Assembly (NCBI GenBank): GCA_018399375.1
Contig: JAGYOV010000021.1
Location: forward strand, 1 to 10,410
Length of the DNA: 10,410 bases
Reading direction: 5' to 3'
Source of the DNA: Dehalococcoidia bacterium
GTDB lineage: Bacteria > Chloroflexota > Dehalococcoidia > GIF9 > AB-539-J10
Made by a program: the position numbers and the translations under genes
The notes under the pieces: model-generated
Told to the model about the DNA's origin: nothing
Seen by the model: the letters and a program-made list of their open reading frames with translations, nothing else
Databases searched by the model: none
In this document: positions 6,361-10,410 of the stretch, one piece after another
How positions within the stretch are numbered: the first letter of the stretch is position 1
How the letters are laid out: each line of letters starts with the position of its first letter

Positions 6361-8103
6361 ATGCACAGATTGCGAATTGGAATGGCTCAGATCAATCCCA
6401 CTGTAGGGGATTTTGAAGGCAATTTGCGAAGGATACTAAAGGACGCCGACAGGGCCAGATCTCTTGGCATCGATCTTTTAACCTTCCCTGAGCTCGCCAT
6501 CTGTGGATATCCCCCGGAAGACCTTCTCTTCAAGCCGCAGTTCATTGAAGAGAACCTCAATTATCTGAAGAAGATAATTGACAAAGCCTCGAATATTACA
6601 ATAGTAGTTGGTTTCGTTGATGCCAGAGAAGATATCTATAATGCGGCAGCACTAATTCACAACGGCAAGCTCATAGGCGTATACCATAAAATATACCTGC
6701 CCAATTATGGCGTCTTCGATGAGAACCGTTACTTCAAGGCTGGCAGCGAATGCCCTGTTTATATTATTGCCGGCGTTGGTATTGGCATCAACATCTGCGA
6801 GGATATCTGGCATGAAGTGGGGCCAGCTACAGTACAGGCGCATTCCGGAGCTGAGATCATAATAAATATAAGCTCTTCTCCCTACCACTTTGGTAAAGGA
6901 GATGCTAGAGAAAGAATGATGGGGGCCCGCGCTTCAGATAACGTGGCTATCGTGGCACACAACAATCTCGTGGGGGGACAGGATGAACTGGTTTTTGATG
7001 GCAATAGCATGATACACGACGAGAAAGGAAGATTAATAGCAAGAGGAAAACAATTCGAGGAAGATTTCATAGTTGCCGACCTCGATGTCGAGTCAGTCTT
7101 TCGCACGCGCCTCCATGATCCCAGGTGGAGAAATGAAATGCCACTGCTGAATGAGCGAGAGTGGAGCAACCCCAAAATTATAGTATCCGAAGTGCCTTCA
7201 GTTGAGCCCAAAATACCACTGCCCAACAGGCAATTTCAAGTACGAGGGCTTCCTGGAGAAATATATGACGCGCTAGTACTGGGCACTCATGACTACGTAC
7301 GCAAAAATGGTTTTAGTAAGGTTATAATTGGGCTCTCTGGAGGAGCTGATTCTGCGCTGGTAGCTGCCATCGCAGTTGATGCCCTCGGCGACACAAACGT
7401 AATCGGTGTGGCAATGCCTTCAAGGTATACTTCTAAGTCCAGTACGTCTGATGCCTGTTTATTAGCCCAGAACCTGAGCATAAAGCTGTTGACTATTCCC
7501 ATTGAAAAAGTCTTCCAGGCCTATCTTGAGATGCTATCTGGAGAATTTGCCGGCATGGAACCAGGTACTGCGGAGGAAAATATTCAGGCCCGCATAAGGG
7601 GGAATATCCTCATGGCGCTATCCAACAAGTTCGGTTGGCTCGTTCTAACAACGGGCAATAAGAGCGAAATCGCTACTGGCTATACTACTCTCTATGGAGA
7701 TATGGCTGGTGGCTTCGCAGTAATAAAAGACGTATCCAAGACGATGGTCTATCAGCTGTCAAGATATCGTAACTCGATGGCAGGTTCGGAATTGATCCCC
7801 TCCACTATTATAAGCAAACCACCTTCAGCTGAATTACGGCCAGATCAAAAAGACGTTGATTCCTTGCCACCATACGAGATGCTTGACCCTATTTTAACTG
7901 CCTACGTTGAAGAGGATAAGAGTGTAGAACAAATTGTTGCTATGGGGTTTGACTCAATGGTGGTGCAGCGAGCTGCGCACCTTGTAGATAGCAGCGAATA
8001 CAAACGCCGCCAAGCACCTCCTGGGATCAAAATAACTCCCAGATCTTTCGGGAAGGACAGGAGATTGCCCATGACGAACCGGTTCAATAACAATACCGCA
8101 TAG
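6361..8103 (+). CDS. nadE: Glutamine-dependent NAD(+) synthetase (nitrilase-domain fusion)
   Basis: NadE amidates deamido-NAD to NAD using ATP and ammonia released from glutamine in the same polypeptide. The 580-residue protein has two domains. The N-terminal nitrilase-fold glutaminase spans about 1-270 and has a complete Glu-Lys-Cys triad: E44 in FPELAICGYPPEDL, K110 in YHKIYLPNYGVFDE, and C146 in INICEDIW. The C-terminal synthetase starts near 290 and carries the pyrophosphatase loop SGGADSA (326-332), TGNKSE (431-436) and GDMAGGFA (446-453). AAGGA at 6351-6355 sits 5 nt before the ATG. The gene follows glnA after 49 bp, so it is probably co-transcribed with it, and the glutaminase domain uses the glnA product directly. 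The short form that takes free ammonia lacks the first domain, so this enzyme is the glutamine-dependent form. Confidence 0.96.
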   Translation: MHRLRIGMAQINPTVGDFEGNLRRILKDADRARSLGIDLLTFPELAICGYPPEDLLFKPQFIEENLNYLKKIIDKASNITIVVGFVDAREDIYNAAALIHNGKLIGVYHKIYLPNYGVFDENRYFKAGSECPVYIIAGVGIGINICEDIWHEVGPATVQAHSGAEIIINISSSPYHFGKGDARERMMGARASDNVAIVAHNNLVGGQDELVFDGNSMIHDEKGRLIARGKQFEEDFIVADLDVESVFRTRLHDPRWRNEMPLLNEREWSNPKIIVSEVPSVEPKIPLPNRQFQVRGLPGEIYDALVLGTHDYVRKNGFSKVIIGLSGGADSALVAAIAVDALGDTNVIGVAMPSRYTSKSSTSDACLLAQNLSIKLLTIPIEKVFQAYLEMLSGEFAGMEPGTAEENIQARIRGNILMALSNKFGWLVLTTGNKSEIATGYTTLYGDMAGGFAVIKDVSKTMVYQLSRYRNSMAGSELIPSTIISKPPSAELRPDQKDVDSLPPYEMLDPILTAYVEEDKSVEQIVAMGFDSMVVQRAAHLVDSSEYKRRQAPPGIKITPRSFGKDRRLPMTNRFNNNTA

Positions 8104-8254
8104 GGAAAACAAAGGATAAAATACAAGGAATCTTCTCTCTATTGGGAAATAGCTCAATTTACAAGCAGCCTACGGCCGTTAAGGAACATCTGTTGCAGGG
8201 AAACCCAAAGCTGTTCATTAGCCATCAGGGCTGTCAGCCAAGGAGCATTCTCTG
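8104..8254 (+). other. purF leader / intergenic region with short inverted repeats
   Basis: This 151-bp gap holds no gene. It contains a perfect 8-bp palindrome ACGGCCGT at 8172-8179. Near its 3' end, GGCT (8229-8232) can pair either with AGCC at 8220-8223 (5-nt loop) or with AGCC at 8236-8239 (3-nt loop). The second AGCC directly abuts the Shine-Dalgarno AAGGAG at 8240-8245. TAAAAT at 8117-8122 could be a -10 box but has no -35 partner. No purine-riboswitch consensus or terminator was recognised. Confidence 0.3.
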
Positions 8255-9634
8255 ATGAATGAAAGCTGCGCTGTTGTTGGCATATTTTCCCATGAAACGG
8301 ACATAAGCCAAACCACTTTTTTCTCTCTCTTCAGTCTCCAACATCGGGGGCAGGAAAGCAGTGGCATTGCTGTAAGTGATGGGCACAGCATAAGAAAACA
8401 TACGGGATCCGGGCTGGTTTCTCAGATATTCACAGAAGATGAACTCAACCAGCTTAAAGGGCATATTAGCATCGGGCACAATCAATACTCAACGTCAGGA
8501 TCGAACAGCCCATTCAACGCCCAACCAATCACCGTAAGTTCAGGAAGTTCAACACTGGCACTGGCAATTAACGGCAACGTCATCAACTCCGCACCCCTGC
8601 GCAATGAATTAAGTAAACTTGGTTACGATTTCCATACTTCCAGCGATTCCGAAGTCATTGGTAACCTTATACTTTCCTCTCCCGGTGGTAGCATGGAGGA
8701 GAGAGTAAGATATGCCATGCGGCGCATTGATGGAGCTTACTCCATGACCATCATGAGCGGAGATAAACTCATGGGAGTGCGAGACCCTATGGGCACACGC
8801 CCCCTTTGCCTTGGCACCATTAACGGAGGATGGATAATTGCCTCAGAAAGCTGCGCTATGGATCAGGTAGGCGCCCTATTCGTCGGGGAGATCGACCCCG
8901 GCGAAATCGTCGTAATCGATGATACTGGCAAGAATTCCCTCAAGCAAAAAATAAAACGCATGGCACTGTGTATCTTTGAATACGTGTACTTTGCCCGGCC
9001 CGATAGCATCATCGCAGGTAAACTGGTTTACAAAACCAGAGAATCTATGGGAGTAATGCTGGCTCAGGAACATCCCGTTGATGCTGATCTGGTCATAGGC
9101 GTCCCCGATTCAGCCACTGCAGCCGCTATTGGTTATTCACAGTCTTCGGGAATCCCCTATTGCGAAGGGTTGCTGAAAAATCGCTATGTCGGACGCACCT
9201 TTATCCAGCCCGATCAGAGACTGAGAGATCTGGGAGTCCAGATGAAATTCAATCCCCTTACCCGGATAATTTCAGGAAAGCGATTGGTGGTCGTCGATGA
9301 TAGCATCGTTCGGGGAACAACTACTCCGCGCGTGGTTGATTTACTAAGGGAAAACGGCGCCAGCGAAATTCACCTCCGTATCTGTGCTCCTCCTCTTCGC
9401 CATCCTTGCTTCCTGGGAGTAGATATAGCCAGCAAATGGGAGCTCATCGCTGCTCAAAAGTCCATTCCTCAAATAAGAGAACATCTGGGTGTCGATTCTC
9501 TTGGGTACCTCAGCCTCGATGGTTTAATTCGCGCTACGGAATTGCCTAAAGACGTTTTTTGCCTTGCGTGCCTAAATGGAGAATACCCCATCCCTACCCA
9601 AATGGCGCTAAATAAGCTGGGCTTTGAAGAATAG
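8255..9634 (+). CDS. purF: Amidophosphoribosyltransferase (glutamine PRPP amidotransferase)
   Basis: PurF commits PRPP to purine synthesis, forming phosphoribosylamine with ammonia from glutamine. The 459-residue protein starts MNESC: a four-residue propeptide before the Ntn nucleophile C5. The glutaminase domain shows LQHRGQESSGI (28-38), NG of the oxyanion hole (106-107) and TSSDSEVI with D131. The PRPP loop VVVDDSIVRGTT is at 345-356. Cysteines 239, 385, 436 and 439 (CIFEYVYFARPDS, HPCFLG, CLAC) match the Bacillus-type [4Fe-4S] ligands, implying an oxygen-sensitive cluster. The oddity is GHNQYSTSG (74-82): Gln77 replaces the near-invariant Arg that holds the glutamine carboxylate (Arg73 of the mature E. 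coli enzyme). A neighbouring His before NG is Ile. AAGGAG at 8240-8245 lies 9 nt before the ATG. No other pur gene is nearby. Confidence 0.95.
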   Translation: MNESCAVVGIFSHETDISQTTFFSLFSLQHRGQESSGIAVSDGHSIRKHTGSGLVSQIFTEDELNQLKGHISIGHNQYSTSGSNSPFNAQPITVSSGSSTLALAINGNVINSAPLRNELSKLGYDFHTSSDSEVIGNLILSSPGGSMEERVRYAMRRIDGAYSMTIMSGDKLMGVRDPMGTRPLCLGTINGGWIIASESCAMDQVGALFVGEIDPGEIVVIDDTGKNSLKQKIKRMALCIFEYVYFARPDSIIAGKLVYKTRESMGVMLAQEHPVDADLVIGVPDSATAAAIGYSQSSGIPYCEGLLKNRYVGRTFIQPDQRLRDLGVQMKFNPLTRIISGKRLVVVDDSIVRGTTTPRVVDLLRENGASEIHLRICAPPLRHPCFLGVDIASKWELIAAQKSIPQIREHLGVDSLGYLSLDGLIRATELPKDVFCLACLNGEYPIPTQMALNKLGFEE

Positions 9635-9697
9635 CAAAATGTTTTTTGGGAAATCAAGCAAAAAGGCAAGATCAGCTTCATAAGTTCAAGCGCAAAC

Positions 9698-9703
9698 TAT
9701 AAA
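9698..9703 (+). promoter_or_regulatory. Candidate -10 box upstream of pdxT
   Basis: TATAAA (5 of 6 to TATAAT) lies in the 101-bp gap after purF. TTCATA at 9677-9682 is a poor -35 box with a short 15-bp spacer. The predicted transcript start near 9710 leaves room for the AAGGAG at 9723-9728 but almost none for a ribosome to use TTG 9715. Confidence 0.3.
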
Positions 9704-9722
9704 GAATTCTAGCTTTGTGCAA

Positions 9723-9728
9723 AAGGAG
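9723..9728 (+). promoter_or_regulatory. Strong Shine-Dalgarno sequence pointing to an ATT start of pdxT
   Basis: AAGGAG is a consensus ribosome binding site. Seven nucleotides separate it from ATT 9736, which is in frame with pdxT. It lies downstream of the only upstream NTG codon in frame (TTG 9715), so it cannot serve that codon. Confidence 0.65.
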
Positions 9729-9735
9729 AAGAGAT

Positions 9736-10311
9736 ATTAGAATCGGTGTTTTGGCACTACAGGGCTCATTTATAGATCACATACATATCCTGCAGAGGCT
9801 GGGAGTTACAGCTGTTCCAGTCCGCTTACCCGAGCAACTTGGCAAACTAGATGGCCTCGTGATGCCCGGAGGTGAGAGCACTACCATTCTCAAACTGATG
9901 CATAACTTCAACTTGGCTGTTCCCTTGAAGGAAATGGCACGGTCAGGAATTCCCATCTGGGGAACATGTGCCGGTATGATTTGCCTGGCCAAAGGAATTT
10001 ACAACGGTATGAAAAGCCTGAATGTTATGGATATGGTAGTCAAGCGCAATGCTTTTGGGAGCCAGATAGATAGCTTTGAATCCAATCTGACGATTTCTCC
10101 TCTAGGAGACAAGCCATTTCCCTGCATTTTCATTCGAGCTCCTTTTATTGAAAGGGCTGGGCTCCAGGTGGAAATACTGGCAAGGTTACCAAATGGGATA
10201 GCCGTATCTGCCAGGCAAGGGAAATTACTGGCCACTGCATTTCACCCTGAATTTACCGATGACCCAAGAGTACACAGCTATTTCTTAAAAATGGTTGGCT
10301 CTTCTGCATGA
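9736..10311 (+). CDS. pdxT: Pyridoxal 5'-phosphate synthase glutaminase subunit PdxT, probable ATT start
   Basis: PdxT is a class I glutamine amidotransferase that feeds ammonia to PdxS, which builds pyridoxal 5'-phosphate from ribose 5-phosphate and glyceraldehyde 3-phosphate. From ATT 9736 it is 191 residues, the usual size. Visible are IGVLALQGSF at the N-terminus, PGGEST (44-49), the nucleophile C78 in GTCAGM, RNAFGSQIDSFE near 104-115, and H170/E172 in AFHPEF, so the triad is complete. PdxT proteins normally start two residues before IGVLALQG, which is exactly where ATT lies, 7 nt after AAGGAG. TTG 9715 would add MCKRRRD and has no Shine-Dalgarno sequence; TAA at 9700-9702 closes the frame upstream. 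No pdxS is in the window, though the two are often adjacent elsewhere; it must lie outside if the enzyme works. Confidence 0.93.
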   Translation: MRIGVLALQGSFIDHIHILQRLGVTAVPVRLPEQLGKLDGLVMPGGESTTILKLMHNFNLAVPLKEMARSGIPIWGTCAGMICLAKGIYNGMKSLNVMDMVVKRNAFGSQIDSFESNLTISPLGDKPFPCIFIRAPFIERAGLQVEILARLPNGIAVSARQGKLLATAFHPEFTDDPRVHSYFLKMVGSSA

Positions 10312-10359
10312 AGACAGGGCTAGGGATAATTTGCCGTTCAGTTTTCAAGGCAGAGATAG

Positions 10360-10365
10360 TATAAT
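10360..10365 (+). promoter_or_regulatory. Consensus -10 box after pdxT
   Basis: TATAAT is a perfect -10 hexamer. The -35 position at 17 bp (10337-10342, TTCAGT) matches only 3 of 6; TTGCCG at 10331-10336 is better but 23 bp away. The transcript would start near 10372, just before GGAG (10381-10384) and ATG 10388, so a new transcription unit probably begins here. Confidence 0.45.
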
Positions 10366-10387
10366 GCACAAAGATTCCTCGGAGAAA

Positions 10388-10410
10388 ATGAGCACAACTT
10401 GGATACAGAA
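10388..10410 (+). CDS. Start of an unidentified gene, truncated by window edge
   Basis: ATG 10388 begins an open frame (MSTTWIQ) that runs off the window. GGAG lies at 10381-10384, 3 nt upstream, and a TATAAT box is at 10360-10365. ATG 10364 is in frame too (MHKDSSEK before it) but overlaps the -10 box. Seven residues are too few to name a family. The call rests on context only. Confidence 0.35.

Noticed and set aside
8104..8254. Purine riboswitch upstream of purF
   Set aside because: No P1-P2-P3 arrangement or conserved core recognisable as the purine (xpt-type) riboswitch was seen.
9613..9648. Possible intrinsic terminator after purF (AAGC/GCTT stem and a T6 run)
   Set aside because: The stem is only 4 bp and the T-run is about 20 nt downstream of it, so it does not form a terminator.
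1..10410. Mobile elements, CRISPR repeats, tRNA/rRNA genes or toxin-antitoxin pairs
   Set aside because: No transposase or integrase motifs, terminal inverted repeats, regular direct repeats or RNA gene signatures were seen, and nearly all of the window is accounted for by housekeeping genes.

Overview
The window is a compact bacterial chromosome segment of housekeeping biosynthetic genes. I see no phage, transposon, CRISPR or tRNA/rRNA signal. The protein set suggests a Chloroflexota bacterium, possibly Dehalococcoidia-like: a type I-alpha glutamine synthetase with a GYKPGREN-type segment, a two-domain glutamine-dependent NAD synthetase, a [4Fe-4S]-type PurF and a type-2 OMP decarboxylase. 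This placement is inference from family resemblance and no marker gene is present.

Layout: a 3'-truncated folC runs leftward off the window edge (1-1178). It is divergent from pyrF (1220-2044), with about 41 bp between the preferred start codons. All remaining genes point right: dinB (2104-3291), hisH (3414-4028), hisF (4035-4802), glnA (4959-6311), nadE (6361-8103), purF (8255-9634) and pdxT (9736-10311). A new gene probably begins at about 10388. Intergenic gaps run from 6 to about 155 bp and none exceeds 300 bp. I see no convincing intrinsic terminator.

The stretch from hisH to pdxT has a common theme. GlnA makes glutamine, and HisH, NadE, PurF and PdxT are four unrelated or distantly related enzymes that each strip ammonia from glutamine and channel it to a partner site: HisF, the NAD synthetase domain, the PRPP transferase domain, and PdxS respectively (PdxS is not in this window). 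The genes therefore share a nitrogen donor rather than a pathway. Histidine, NAD, purine and vitamin B6 synthesis are each represented by only one or two steps.

Points worth a second look: pdxT appears to start at an ATT codon placed correctly behind a strong Shine-Dalgarno sequence; PurF has Gln in place of the conserved glutamine-binding Arg; pyrF has an extended -10 element whose predicted transcript begins at or next to its ATG; a good sigma-70-like promoter overlaps the dinB stop codon and probably drives hisHF; and a 151-bp purF leader contains alternative short hairpins beside the ribosome binding site. I found no evidence of a wholly undescribed system. The clustering and the unusual start and active-site features are the main interest.
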